Shown here one piece after another: positions 12,582 to 24,902 of a stretch of DNA of 64,000 nucleotides. The stretch comes from Porodaedalea pini. Taxonomy: Eukaryota > Basidiomycota > Agaricomycetes > Hymenochaetales > Hymenochaetaceae. Both the position numbers and the translations under genes were made by a program. The notes below the pieces were generated by a model. The model made no database searches, was not told where the DNA came from, and was given only the letters and a program-made list of their open reading frames with translations. The stretch lies in the NCBI GenBank assembly GCA_002794775.1, contig NBAY01000006.1, positions 186,001 to 250,000 on the forward strand, read 5' to 3'. How positions within the stretch are numbered: the stretch's first letter is position 1; every line of letters starts with the position of its first letter.

Positions 12582-14054
12582 AGTTTATTCAAACATCCAT
12601 ATGGGTCCAGACGCATTAGTCTGATGGTTATTTTTCTCTATATTCAATGACGTCTGTTGTGTTTTTTTCGGCTTGCACGAGTCTGATTCTCTGCATGTTC
12701 GCGCCTGCCACCGGGACCAAATAACACCAAACTGTCAGTCACGTAGCCCAAACATGGCAAAACTCGATCGCTTTAGGAAACGGAGTTTGAAACGAGATCC
12801 AGGTAATGTAAAGTCTTTCCCTCGCCTCCTTCGTCCTTCAGCACCTTGCTCTCCTACCACTACCACCTCCTGCCTAAGATCATAATCACCTTGCGCCATA
12901 CCTCATCGCTTATACTTCAGTCACCTTACATTCAAGTACGTACATACACTAGTACTCGTCTATCCACTGTGCCACCCAATTTACATGCATGCGTAGGCAG
13001 CCTGCCACCCTCGACCGACGACTTTAAATCACTGCATACATGCCTGGTCACTCTTCCTCGGGTCACCGTCATACCCTCAGGTGTGTTGGTACTCGTCTAT
13101 CCCATATACCATCCTACTCACAAGCTTTGTAGATGTCTGCCACCCGCAGCTGACTTCTATACACAGCCTCGATAACAACAGTCATGTATTCGCGCATCAC
13201 CTACTCTACAATGTGCCGCACACTAAGGTGCTCCACCGCCCCTTCATGAGTATGTATCCATTGTATTCCACACATCACTCACGCTGACCGTCTCCGTCTT
13301 ATGCCACTCAGCATGCCTCCATATGACGCCCACCCACCTTGCACCCTACGCTGCTCTGGAGGAAGAATGACAAACGCCAGTTGATAGGTATGTATTACCT
13401 ATGTGCCACCCTTTCCTGTCGCTGAGCACCGACAAATAGGCGCTCGCTCATCATTGCATGCGTTCGATCTCACTCATACGCCCTGGCTTGTGACTATCGC
13501 ATTTATTCTTCTATGTAATCTTTATCTTTTGTACTGTTGCCTTCCGCGAAGTCCTGGACCCGCGCTTGCGCGACCAGGCATTGACGTCGACGCCGCTAGT
13601 GCTCCGTCCATAATGTGGCAGGTCGATGGAGTCATCGGACAGTCCGACTTGCTGGTCAAATAGACCGCGGAAGCCAGCACTGTCGATGCCCGATGAGGTC
13701 CGAGACCGGCTTTGCGCCAGATTCACTTGTCGGGTCGCTGAGGGCCTCGCCTCTGTGCCCCCAGTAAGCCTCTCTTTTGGTGCGGATGCATAAATACTTT
13801 CTGGGATTTGGAAGAGGACTGGTGGATTATTTGGGATTTTATGTGCTTATATATTGATTTGGAAATATTTAAACGTTTTCGCTTAATCATTAAGCTAATG
13901 CGAACTCCGATCACACGCATATAGTCACTTTCAGTAGACAAATTTCTGCATATGCTTTATACTTGGGCCTTGATATTAGGGACTTGCTTGGGTGGAAGCC
14001 GGCTTGCCTAATATTGAGTAACAATCACACTAAACCATATTTATTGGAATTTTA
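12582..14054. other. Intergenic, pyrimidine-rich, no gene seen
   Basis: About 1.5 kb downstream of the inositol kinase gene. The stretch 12830-13450 is C/T-rich with recurring words such as ACTCGTCTATCC (about 12953 and 13088) and TGTGCCACC/TGTGCCGCA, suggesting an old, badly degraded repeat. No frame shows domain-like sequence. Confidence 0.5.
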
Positions 14055-14084
14055 ATATATATATGTGTGTGTGTGTGTGTGTAG
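14055..14084. repeat. TA/TG microsatellite
   Basis: A short run of TA dinucleotides followed by about nine TG dinucleotides. A plain microsatellite lying between the inositol kinase gene and its inverted partial copy. Confidence 0.9.
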
Positions 14085-14363
14085 GCAACCAGAACCCCCA
14101 CGTAACGCATTATGCCAAACGGGACTCAATTGATCAACACGATTTGCGAAGCCTTTTCAAAAGTGCCGCTATATATGACTTTGGCTGCTACGAGTATTCA
14201 TAGCAAGGCGCTCTTGTGTTCAAACCCAGCCATTGTCTATTACAAACCAGCTGAGGTACTAAAGCACCGAGTGTTTAACCAAATACTCCTGCATGCTCAA
14301 TTGTTGCTAAGACACACGAAAGTTACTGTAGGTGATTGTACTGGTGCAACTGTAACGTGAAGG

Positions 14364-14768
14364 GTCCAGATCTGTGATAGGATCCTGAGACTGGTAGGTC
14401 GCGACGAATCGCACCCAATCATCAAGAGAAGGGTCTGGGAAGAGGTCCTCGAGCGAGATAGTAGAACTGGGCGAATTGGGAAAGCGGGCTTGGCAATAGG
14501 CTGTGTGCAAAGACAGGAGACCCTCGATATCCAGCGAATCGAGTGTGCGTTGTAGCTGCGCAATACGCCGCAGGACTGGAGTTCCTGTGAGGATGGGTAG
14601 GAGAGCGCTAACGAAAGCTTGCATAAGCTCGTCTTCTCCAGTTTCATTCGACGACCCTAACAGAATCTGCTGGAGTTTGTCGGACTTTTTGTGTTTTGGC
14701 ATCAGAACCGATGTTCTTCAGAGAAATTCACAAACTGCTTACAGATTCTTGCGGATCAACTGGTTCGT
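14364..14768 (-). pseudogene. Inverted partial copy of IPK1 (end of exon 2, intron 2, most of exon 3)
   Basis: The minus strand matches about 11936-12337 of the inositol kinase gene almost base for base, including the 56-bp intron 2 (here slightly longer, with an extra base or two), so it is a genomic duplication and not a retrocopy. It keeps GEDELMQAFVSALLPILTG and RRIAQLQRTLDSLDIEGLL with scattered substitutions, then stops matching at ITDLD, losing the last ~80 residues. At the other end the join to foreign sequence is near 14768. The fragment cannot make a kinase, lacking the N-terminal lobe and the C-terminal catalytic block. Confidence 0.88.
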
Positions 14769-15361
14769 AGCCGCAAGTCTGATGCGCCCTCGCAGTTCAC
14801 GCGCGAGAGCGGGGCATCCTTCACGCGATTGCTCGATATGGCCTCCTTTGCTTCTTTGCGCCTGGCGGCACTTACGCCATCAGCACTCTTGTTGCATCCT
14901 GCACGGTTCTCTCCGTGTTCTATCAGTCGTATTTCACTGACGAGGAAGCGAGCTAGAGCCTCGAGCGATGTAAGCATACGCTGGGAGAAGTCTTCACGTC
15001 CCTTGAGTGCTCGCAGAGACACTTCCGCAACGTACCAGCAGAGTCTAATTTGAAGGTTTTATTTAGCAGACGAAATGAGTCGGGGAAGTGAGAAAAACGT
15101 ACTTGGTGAAGGAAGGAAACTGTAACTTCTTGGGAACGCGAGTTGAGATCTCGATTTCGCATACACGCAGCTCTGCGGGGCAATCAGCAGAAAAGCCACG
15201 AAGAGAAAAGGAACGTACTTACGCGTAGCAATGTTATACGAGTGGAGGAAGTTACCACCATACCTTCCGAGACGGACGGCAGACACACTTATGGAGAGAC
15301 CTCTCTCTACCTTCGGTTGGATACAGTCGAATTTGTCGTACTGCATAGACTCATAATGCAT
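14756..15361 (-). pseudogene. Unidentified three-exon gene fragment, truncated at the IPK1 copy
   Basis: From an ATG at 15361 the minus strand reads as three phase-compatible exons with GT-AG introns (donors near 15220 and 15100). The coding-like core reads LRVCEIEISTRVPKKLQFPS then KLCWYVAEVSLRALKGREDF and ARFLVSEIRLIEHGENR. It runs to a TGA at 14756, exactly where the inverted IPK1 fragment begins, so its own 3' end was probably replaced by the duplication. I do not recognise the family. It could be a true short gene or a gene remnant. Confidence 0.45.
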
Positions 15362-16591
15362 AAATGCGATGGCTTATGGGACATTGTTAACAATAAATCC
15401 GGCCGTTCCAGCCAGATTGTATTGCCATACTGCACAAACTTCAAAACTCATTATGAACGGTCTTATCCCGAGCATATGTGGTGTGATAATTTCGGTTGTA
15501 GCTCCAGTCCTCCTTGATCCTGATTTTGGCGTCCCGTACAGGCATATGTGCTAGAATTTGAACATTGTCAAGAGCCTAGGAATTACGCACGGATCGATAT
15601 CAATCGTGACAACGGTCCACAGTTCCAGCGCTCCAGACACGGTATGGTTCGCCCGGAATGCCGGGGGTAGATTTGATACAGCATCTTTATACATGGTTTT
15701 GTCCGTGTGAAAATCGTGCCTTCAGAGGCCATGGTCTCAGACTCAATCGCAAAGCATGAAAGCAGAAAACTACTGAAAATCGTTTCAATTGTAGTTAGAG
15801 ACGTGCTGCGCACAACAGTACAAGGACAGAAGTGTGGTTCAAACTGAAAGTGAATTGTTGTTACCGAGCAGCAAAGTACCCAAGGTCGAGGGTTGCGTAC
15901 TTCGTTTCCCGCCTTCAGTCACGGGAATATTAGAGCGTGCTTTTGTTGAAGTCCACCTGACTGCCCTCCTCGATAGTTTCCAGCTTGAAAAACATGGGAT
16001 GTAATGCGCACGGGCGGCCCCAAAGCCTCCTTTCAGCGAGTACCAATAGTAGTGAAAGTTCCTGCCTCGGTCGTGAATAAGCGCAGCAAGAATTTTGGCT
16101 GAGCATCAAGTTAGGATGACGTTCATTATAATAATAGTTAAGGTTCCCTCGCGCGATACGTTCAAGCGTGTCACCAACGCAGTCATGAGCAGATCCCTGG
16201 CTAGAAGGAAAAGAGGCGATAGATGCTTGTGAGTCATAAATCAGCGTGCTTCGGCGACTAGAGCTGCTAATGATTGTATCGAGCAAGCATGAGTCTCGCA
16301 TGAGATCTAGAGAGGGACGGACGTAGCTGGGCTGTGGTTTTACGCAAACTCGACCAGACCCTTGAAGAGCAAGCACCCTGTAAAGTCAAGCTTCTGGTAC
16401 AGTGTAGAGCAGAGAGTTTTTCCCTCTTTTATGTGCAAAGTAAGAAGGCATGTTGCAGTCGAGTCGCTTTGCTGGTCTGGGTCGTAGCCGAAAGGAACGG
16501 GTAAATTTGCTCCCGACTTAGGTAGGACGCGTAGCACGTGCCGCCTGGCAATATTCTGAGCCGGCCGACGTTCAGCTGCTTTTCAACCACC
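15362..16591. other. Intergenic, no gene seen
   Basis: About 1.2 kb between the truncated minus-strand fragment and the acyl-CoA dehydrogenase start. ORFs here (for example the 148-codon minus-strand one at 15930-16376) show no recognisable motif and no intron partners. The last part must hold the dehydrogenase promoter. Confidence 0.5.
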
Positions 16592-18567
16592 ATGACCTCA
16601 CTGCTCACTCGAACCCTCAGGAAAGCACCGCTGCCACGGCTCACGGTGCACAGACCAGCTCTTCGATTCGCCTCGCAATACAACCAGCACGTCGCAGGTC
16701 TCTCTGCCGAGCAGGCTGAGGTAATATCTACTTTTGCACGCAAAGCGCCCCGTGCTTATGCCGCTGAATTGCGTCCTTGCGTTGCACAGTTTCGGGATGC
16801 CGTGACTCAGTTCGTTGAGACAGAGGTTACACATCGCGCGAGCGAAATAGATAAAACGAATACATTCCCAATTGTCCGTTGCTCGTTGCTCGAGATAATT
16901 GTATGCTAATGGCGTGTTGTCCTTTCCTCAGGACCTTTGGCCTAAATTGGGATCCATGGGACTTCTTGGTATCACCGTATCTCCCGAGTACGGCGGACTC
17001 GGCTTAGGCTACTTTCAGCATACTCTCGCCATGGAGGTTAGCGAATTTGCCTAGTTCTTTGCATTAAGCACGTGCCAAATTCTTTGTCTGTGAATATATC
17101 TAGGAAATTTCCCGAGCGTCCGGATCCGTTGGCTTGTCATATGCAGCCCACTCTAACTTATGCGGTGAGTGTTAAGTTTGGTTTTGCCCGGTAAAGTCTC
17201 AACATAATAACATCGGTACTTCCAGTCAATCAGATTCACCGACATGGGACTCCGGCTCAAAAAGAAAAATACTTACCCAACCTTGTGAGCGGCGAGAAGC
17301 TCGGGAGTCTCGCTATGAGTGAACCCGGTTCAGGCAGCGATGTCATCAGCATGAAGACGCGCGCAGCGAAGGTTGACGGAGGCTACGTTCTCAACGGAAA
17401 TAAGTTTTGGATTACGAATGGCCCTTTGGCCTCGACGCTTGTCGTGTACGCGAAGACTGATCCTGAGAAGGGCTCGAAAGGTATCACAACATTCATCATC
17501 GAGAAGGGATTCAAGGGGTTCTCGACGCACCAGAAGCTTGACAAGTTTGGGATGCGCGGCAGTGATACATGCGAACTGGTTTTTGAAGATTGCTTCATTC
17601 CAGAAGGTGCACTCGATTGCTTGTACCTGTCGCTATCATTAATTGTATGCTTGAATTCAGAAAATGTATTGGGTCAAGTGAATAAAGGCGCAGGTGTTCT
17701 AATGTCCGGCCTCGATCTTGAGAGGCTTGTGCTCAGCGGCGGCCCTCTTGGTCTCATGCAGGCCGCATTCGATTATGCAGGTAGATATTACGACTCACCA
17801 CCTCAGTTTGCTTTGATCTGACCGAAACAGTCGAATACGTGCACACGCGAGAACAATTTGGTCAACCCATCGGAACTTTCCAGCTCATGCAAGGTATAAT
17901 CGCTTTTCGATCGTGACAAAAGAGATGGAGTGAACCTTATACACTAAAACTGCGTCTGCTCTCAACAGGTAAGATTGCGGACATGTACACCAAGCTTGAA
18001 GCAAGTCGGGCGTACGTCTATGCGGTAGCGCGCGCATGCGATGAGGGGCATATATCACGACGGGTGAGCCTCTTATTGTTTCTTTCTTTTTGTCTATCTG
18101 CACTTTTGCTGAAAACTCACTGCAGGATTGCGCAGGGTCTATCCTTTATTCGACAGAGAAGGCGATCGAGGTTGCGCTTGAGGGAATGCAATGTCTGGGT
18201 GGCAATGGATACATTAACGGTGAGCTTGATCATTGCTCAGTCCCTAATCCTCTCACGTTTCTGATTTTCTTTTCATCCCCTCTTATCTTTCCCTATGGAA
18301 CTCAACGTTATCTCATCTCGTTCTCTCGTTCGGTCTTCCACTGCCGTTCGCGGCATCAACCACACGGTGTACATCTTCCTCCTTTATCTCCACCTCTGCG
18401 TCGTGATATGATCCAAACGTGCACATCTATGACAAACATTGAAACGACTAGAATTCCCAATGGGTCGCTTCTTGCGTGACGCCCGGCTATACGCCGTTGG
18501 CGCTGGGACGCAGGAGATTCGGCGCATGCTCATTGGGCGTGAATTCAACAACGCCTTTCGTTCGTGA
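16592..18567 (+). CDS. IVD: Isovaleryl-CoA dehydrogenase, mitochondrial
   Basis: Exons 16592-16720, 16790-16873, 16932-17036, 17104-17164, 17226-17606, 17661-17780, 17831-17893, 17969-18063, 18126-18219 and 18452-18567; phases close (415 residues). Acyl-CoA dehydrogenase blocks: [72 protein letters not shown] and [15 protein letters not shown]. The catalytic Glu is in [18 protein letters not shown], the placement that sets isovaleryl-CoA dehydrogenase apart from most relatives. It oxidises isovaleryl-CoA to 3-methylcrotonyl-CoA in leucine breakdown, passing electrons to ETF through FAD. The first ~30 residues are Arg/Leu/Ser-rich, fitting a mitochondrial presequence; an in-frame ATG 54 bp upstream is possible. 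Intron 16721-16789 is 69 bp and stop-free; the last intron is unusually long (232 bp). Confidence 0.94.
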
Positions 18568-19805
18568 GCGAGGGCCAAATTGTCAAAGGTAGGATGTATG
18601 GCCGATGGCGACATGACCCGAGGCTGGGGGGGTAGTGGCATGGCCGCCAAGACGTATGGTACATCTGACAGTCAGTTGCTCTGCGATCTGGGGGTGCACT
18701 TTGATTTGCCTTGATTCTCACAGTATTCAAATTGTACACGTGAGAAGGCCTGGTGAATGAATTCCACAGTCTTAAACACATTCTTGTTCTTGCATTGTGA
18801 TTGGCTCATCAATAGAACGTGTTCACTGAACAAAGGTATTCTCGCATGTACGATTTGAGTATTGTAAGAATCAAGGCAAATACATTGTAATATGTCTCCA
18901 GTGTAAGGACTTTTTTTGATTACTGAGTCTGCTCATTTTAAAGACGTGTAATCAGGCGCTGTAGGACTTCGACTCGGCACGTAGGGCATTCATTATAGTA
19001 GCGTTGTAGTGAAAGACAGCTCACGGATGTACAGATACCTTCTTTAGGCTGTATGATCATGCTCTCATGTGCATCTTCTGGCGTATAGGGGACCTTTCAT
19101 TTCTCCTGTAGCTCAGATGCCGATCATCGAGCGGACGCGGCGGGCATCATTTTTGCTTTCCTAATGCGGCGATGTGGACCCACAGACGGCCTCCCGAAAC
19201 TTTTTCGGTCAGCTCGACTTTGTACGCTATCACCTTCTACTCGACGATGACGCTAAGCTTACCCTGCAGGCTCAGGGAGATGCCGCTTTACGTTACAGCA
19301 ATTCTGGATGGTTCTTGGTCGACATGACGTGCAGTACAGCATATCCACTTGAGAGGGAGCCTCTCAGGTTGGCATGTGTCAATAGGTCGGATAGAAAGTA
19401 AGACCCTCCCGATCCTGGTGTAGTGTAAGCAGATCCTTGATAGTCAGGTACACTTTCCATTTTCCCTATTCTGTTTATTTGTTTGTCATCGAGCTGATAT
19501 TCGTTTTCCCGTCAGATTCAACATGTCTACACAGGTTTCGTCATTGGCCTAGCCTATTATGCTTCCTCAGACGGCTCTTGCGAACCAGACTGGTTCTGCA
19601 GATGCCCAGCTGAGATCTGAACAGACCGAGACCATCTAGTATTAAATGCACCAGCCTCGCATTTCCCTCGTTCGCATCCGCTCTCCTCTCTTTCACGAGC
19701 AATTGCGCTTGTCATCTTCTCCCGCCGCCCGCCATCCGCTCCCGCACCCGCACCTACATCCGTGCCCAACATCTAACTCTGCTATACCGCGCAGTACCAA
19801 TAGAC
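18568..19805. other. Intergenic, no supported gene
   Basis: 1.2 kb between the dehydrogenase and the Zn2Cys6 regulator. A 75-codon ORF at 19174-19401 has fairly normal composition but no recognised domain and no convincing exon partners. The final 200 bp upstream of 19806 are C/T-rich and probably hold the regulator's promoter and 5' leader. Confidence 0.5.
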
Positions 19806-21569
19806 ATGCTTGCGCAAAGTCCTCCTCGCTCTCTCCTCGCATCAGATTCCGGCATGGGCATGGGCTCGAATGCGGGCATGGACTTCTCACCATCCCATCA
19901 CGTCGCCCATCTGGCGCAGGCCTTCCCACAAGATCTTCAGCGCGTCGACCTTAGTAGCCTTGAAGCGCACAGGCAGCGTGCAAACGCCTTCATGCAAGCG
20001 TTGCCTCTCGATCACTCGCTCCCCCTGCAGTCCTCCGCTCCGCTCGACTTTGAAGGCTCTGGCTTAGACGCACATAGCTACTTGAACCCAGCCTCAACCT
20101 CATCGATACCGCCGCTGCTTCACCCGAGCCATTTTGTGGACTCGTCAAGCTCGCCCTCAGGACACGTGGTTGATCCGCGTGTGTTCCTTCCCTCGCTCAC
20201 CATCGCCGAAGGCACGGCGAATACAGGCCTGAGTTTGATGGAAGATCTCTCTCCGCTAAGCTCATCGTCGCCCTCCTCTGGGAGCTGCCCGCAGACCGCG
20301 GTATTCTCGCGTCGCTCGGATGGCATTAGCGGTGCCTCGCCGAAGAGCGCACCCGCTGACGCCTTGCTGTTCTGCCGCACGGCAACGACAGGAGCGCGCC
20401 AGCGCACCGCACAGGCATGTGAAAAGTGCCGCGACCGGAAGACCAAGGTAAGAAGACAACCATATCTTTCCCGTGACTAACTAGCCTCACTCTTGTGCGG
20501 AATCTTAAACAGTGCTCTGGTGTGCGCCCGACGTGCAAACGCTGCGCGGACCGTGGGCTCACTTGCGTGTGGGCACCTGAGACGCGCGTGCGTGGTCCTT
20601 CGAGACAGCCTTTTCAGCGCACGCTCGAACCAAGAGACGTCGTGGGCGATCCGCTCCTGGCGCTGCCCGTTCCGCTGTCTGCGCCTGGCTCTCGCGAGTC
20701 CTCCCCCTTCTTTAAGGAATATGACACTGTGCACTCCGCCCCGGCAATGCAGACGACATTTCCGCGCATCGTGATACCCAGTCATCCCCTCATGACTGAC
20801 CAGCAGAAGCTGCAAAGCTGGCGCGAAGGTACTTTCCGCATGGCTGCAGTCGCGAAGGGCGCGAGCGCGCTTAGCGTCATGGGTGAACCGATCCGGCCTC
20901 TCACATCTGTTGACGACTGCTGGTACGCTGTCGAAGGTGCAAAGGTCGAGATTCCGGGCAGAGAACGTAGCGGAACAATCCGCTGCCGCAAGAGGAGCAA
21001 TTCTGTATCTGTCACACGCCTTATGCGTGCGGGTGAAGAGATGCAACCGGTCTCTGAGACCCATGTACTCGGAACCTTTGACTCCTTCGCTTTTGGCGAT
21101 GAGCCATCTGTTCCTTATCACAATGGCGAGAGTAGCGATGATTCTTCGTATGTGTTTCTTGGCTCTTCATTTATTGGCCAATACTAATTTATTACGAAGC
21201 CCGCCTCCATCGGGCGAATCCCAACCGATTTCATCATCAGAGACGTCTGACAGTGAGCAGACATTCCCGCTCCCGGGGTTTCTCCACTCGCACTCTGAGG
21301 AGCATGAGTTGCATCAGCCGTTCCCGTCGTATGATGCCGGTACGCTGCTTAGTGCGGAATTGATGAAGTTGCTCAACTTCCCAGACGCACCCTCTGCGCA
21401 CGCTTCTACGCATGACTTCGGCTTCGCGGACGCTGTGCACGAGAGCACCAGCGCACTTGTGGATCAGGTCACCCCTCTTGCGATGCCCGAAAATGTGCCG
21501 AACGAGACGGCGGACGATCTCATTGCGCAGTACCTCAACGACGATGCATTCGATACGATGCACGTATAA
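19806..21569 (+). CDS. Zn2Cys6 (GAL4-type) transcription factor
   Basis: CDS joins 19806-20447, 20513-21147 and 21200-21569 with closed phases (548 residues). The binuclear zinc cluster spans residues 205-232 (C205, C208, C215, C222, C225, C232; CEKCRDRKTK | CSGVRPTCKRC), spacing C-x2-C-x6-C-x6-C-x2-C-x6-C. Intron 1 falls exactly between the third Lys and the third Cys. The cluster sits centrally, preceded by about 200 residues rich in Ser, Pro and His. The tail is acidic, Ser-rich, and ends with ADDLIAQYLNDDAFDTMHV, a plausible activation region. I see no fungal-specific middle homology region. Nuclear DNA-binding regulator by family; targets unknown. Confidence 0.9.
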
Positions 21570-23348
21570 GTACCACGGTGGCTATTTTCGTGGCTCCTCT
21601 TTTTCATATCTCCTTCTCTCTTTCATGCTTTCTTCATATCTCTACTTTGGGGTGGTCGTATTGCTTCGCGGTGTTTTGCTATCCGTTCAAATTCCAGCTC
21701 TCCTCCCATAGATTTCAAACTCTCACGAAACTGCTTATAAACTATTGTCATCTCTGATTCTCCATATCTTGGACTTACTATTCAGGATTCTGTCGCTTTG
21801 CTGTACGTGAATTACCCTTACCCTTCGAAAAGTAAACAGTAGTGACATTATTGCAACTTCTTTCCGTTCTGTTCCACAGCATCGATATCATTTTCTTTGT
21901 CTCACTTGTTCTGTCTCGTATACTTTATGCAATGCAGTTCATCTCGCTCGGTCAGCTTTGTGAATTTTGTCTGAGAGTCTTTAACTGTGTAAGTCGCACT
22001 AGCAACCCGAGCCACCGGAACCTCCCGTGTCTCGGACGCGCCTGACGCGTCGCAACATGCACGTGGCGAGCGGAATTGCCGCATTTCGATCGCCGCATTA
22101 CAGTATTGGGATCGGCGTTCTGAATCATGCATCCTTCGTGAGATGAAGCACTGGTTCGGCACGGTAGGTCTCAGATCTGCCAGTGCTCTTTCGATCGGCA
22201 TGATTTTGAATGGTAAGGGTTATTGCAACAAGGTCTTATCTTCTTTTTACTTCAAAAGAAAAGAAAGGGGAATGAAAAGAAATGAATTTAACCGATAACA
22301 GGCATAACGCCAATACAACTCACTCTAAGGTATCAACGTCTCACTACCACCGCATCGCGACTTCCAGACTGACTCATCAATCCCCAGCACGCCTCTAGGT
22401 TTGCATAACCCATCCGAAACTCGTCGGCACGCCTCACCTCGCTCTCTGCCGAGAACATCAAATAGTAAACATCGATGGTTTTATTGTTGTTATCACCAGT
22501 AAGGCAACCGTTGACACTCATAACAGGCTCCGATGCACACTCATGCTTGACTACTGTTCTTGGTTATGCGCTGAATCCTGAGCGTGCTGTCGTCGAGAGT
22601 CTCAGTCTTGGATCGCGCTTCTCGCCGATGGCGGCGCGACGTCGGCCATTCTGCCGCATGGAAGCCAGGAACGTGAACAGTATGTGCCAGTGTTTGGGTA
22701 ATAGGGTCCGTGACCCTCTAGACTCCAGATCCAGAGGTCAGAATATTAAAGGGGTGGAATCTGACTTCTCAGCAGCCTGATGACTGTGCTGTGATAGTAC
22801 AGTATACTCCCATTCAGGTACTGAATAGCGACTCGGGAAGAATCATAGGGGATAGGAGGTAGGAGGGCTAGGCACGAGGATGCAGAGCTGACACCGACAC
22901 GAGGCATTATCATTAGGAGGCCAATGTTACACGATTATTCTGCATTGTGGACGTCTAGTAGATGAAGCTTCACAGGACAGACACAATCAGGTCAAATTGA
23001 GGGTTGCCAAGATCCGGTAAGATCTCCATACAGCATCGGTTGATACAATTGTTGGAGAAAATCACTGCACGTCATGCGTGCACACCCTTCGCTCATAGCT
23101 CGCATAAACGCAGATATATCTCATGGTCCTTCTCTGAGTCAGACATGTGCTGGATGCCGCCAGTATTTCAACGCAAGGGTCAGAACCTTCATTCTAATAG
23201 TACCAGCAACAAATACTGTGCATTCAACGCGCATCACATATTAAAGCATTTATATCGAGAAGGCTTCTTGAGTCCATTTCAAATCCATGTAGACGAGACA
23301 ACCCACGTCAGTGCGCATGCGCGCAAGCGTATAGACGTTTAGTCCAAT
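21570..23348. other. Intergenic between convergent genes, no gene seen
   Basis: 1.8 kb between the 3' ends of the Zn2Cys6 gene (plus) and arginase (minus). 21590-21960 is T-rich on the plus strand, as expected of a 3' flank. No frame shows motif-bearing protein, and I see no inverted terminal repeats. Confidence 0.5.
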
Positions 23349-24902
23349 CTATAGCAGTGTCTCTCCTAAACATCAACAATAAGAATTATTAATTTGATGT
23401 TTCTTCAGTTGAAAATTTGAGAGAAAGAGAAGAAAGCGTGAACGCACCGAGCGCGGAACGGACGAGCGAGCAGCCGACGGCGACAGTGGCCTGCACGGCG
23501 GCAGCATCGGCGAGAGAGGGGTTCACCTCCATAATGTCGAATGCGACAAGGAGGCCGGTTTCATGCACGGCTTCGCAGATGTAGTGACCTTCGCGGAAGG
23601 TCAGGCCACCACGTACCTACGGTCACAAAACGCAACACAAATTGAAGTCAGCAATCAGCAAAATAATCGGAAAAAGGATCAGCTCGCTCACCGGCGTCCC
23701 CGTCGACGGTGCAACACTCGGGTCCAGCGCATCCACATCAAACGATAGATGGATCGGGCGGTCCCGCTTTGGGTTCACATGGTCAAGCGCCTTCTCCACG
23801 ACTGAACCAATGCCGAAGCGGTCGACCTCGTGCATGGAGAATGCCTTGATGCCGTGCTCGCGCAGCAGGCGCTTCTCGCCCGCGTCGACATCGCGCAGGC
23901 CGATGTAGACGAGGCGGTCGGGCGTGAGGCGCGGCTGCACCCATGCGTACTCTGCGATGGGCGTTCGGTTGAGCCCGAGGAGGAAGGAAACGGGCATGCC
24001 GTGGATGTTGCCTGATGCAAGTGTGTTAGTCGCCAACGGGAATGAGTATGAGGAAACATAGTGAGTAGTAGTAGAGAAGGAAACAAGGGAAGGAAACAAG
24101 GGAAGAACTGACCTGACTCCGTCGTCTCGACGGTGTTGAGATCGGCGTGCGCGTCGACCCAGATCACGCACGCGTTGGGATAATGGCTGCTCGGCAGGGA
24201 GATAGATAAGGTTAAGCACATACACGTTGGAGCGCGATCGACAGACACGCGAATCAATTTTATTCTGCAATCAACGTACCTCAGCGTCCCGGAGATTGTG
24301 CCCATAGCCTGCATCATAGATTTAAAAAATCGTTAGTTTTCATGCTCTTAAGAATGAGGAAAAGACATAATGAATGGGGAATCATAGACCCACCAACGAG
24401 TGATCACCACCAATCGTGACAGGCAGCTCGCCGCGCGCCACGTATGTCCCAACGACATCTGCAACCGCTTTCGAGACCTTCGATACGAGGCGCGGGTTCT
24501 TCAGAATCCCAATCGGCGGGTCCTGCTCGGCAGAAACCTCCTCGAACTGGTGGTGCCCGTCGAAGTTGACCGCCCAGCCGAGCGATTTGAGCTGGTCGAC
24601 CAGTCCGGCATTCACGAGGTGAATTGGCCCTTGGTCTACGCCTGCCTTTGGCTGCGATGGATAGTGAGAGGATGTAAGGGCGAGAGAGAGGAGAGGGCTG
24701 TACCTGGCCACCGCTGGGACGTGACGAGAGTAGTTCAGCAAATGACAAGGATCCAAGGCTGGATGTACCGACCTGAACGGACAACCTACGATCTGTTTCG
24801 CGAATTAGAGGAGATTGAGCGAAGCTGTTGCGACTGATATGGATAGTCAGGACGTACAGCAGCAGTCTTCGGGGTCGAGAGAAATTTGTGTTCGCTGGCC
24901 AT
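23349..24902 (-). CDS. CAR1: Arginase
   Basis: Nine exons on the minus strand: 24858-24902, 24773-24792, 24704-24713, 24394-24651, 24280-24308, 24113-24186, 23692-24011, 23448-23616, 23349-23365. All phases close, giving 313 residues, normal for the family. The manganese-binding signatures are intact: [18 protein letters not shown] and [20 protein letters not shown] and the ending ALGETLL also match. The enzyme hydrolyses arginine to ornithine and urea, cytosolic in fungi by family knowledge. Exon 2 is 20 nt, exon 3 only 10 nt (encoding most of SGGQ) and the last exon 17 nt; GGDHSL and AMGTISG are joined only after splicing. Divergent from the riboflavin-pathway gene at 25406. Confidence 0.95.

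Noticed and set aside
14364..14768. Processed (reverse-transcribed) origin of the IPK1 copy
   Set aside because: The copy contains intron 2 of IPK1, so it came from genomic DNA.
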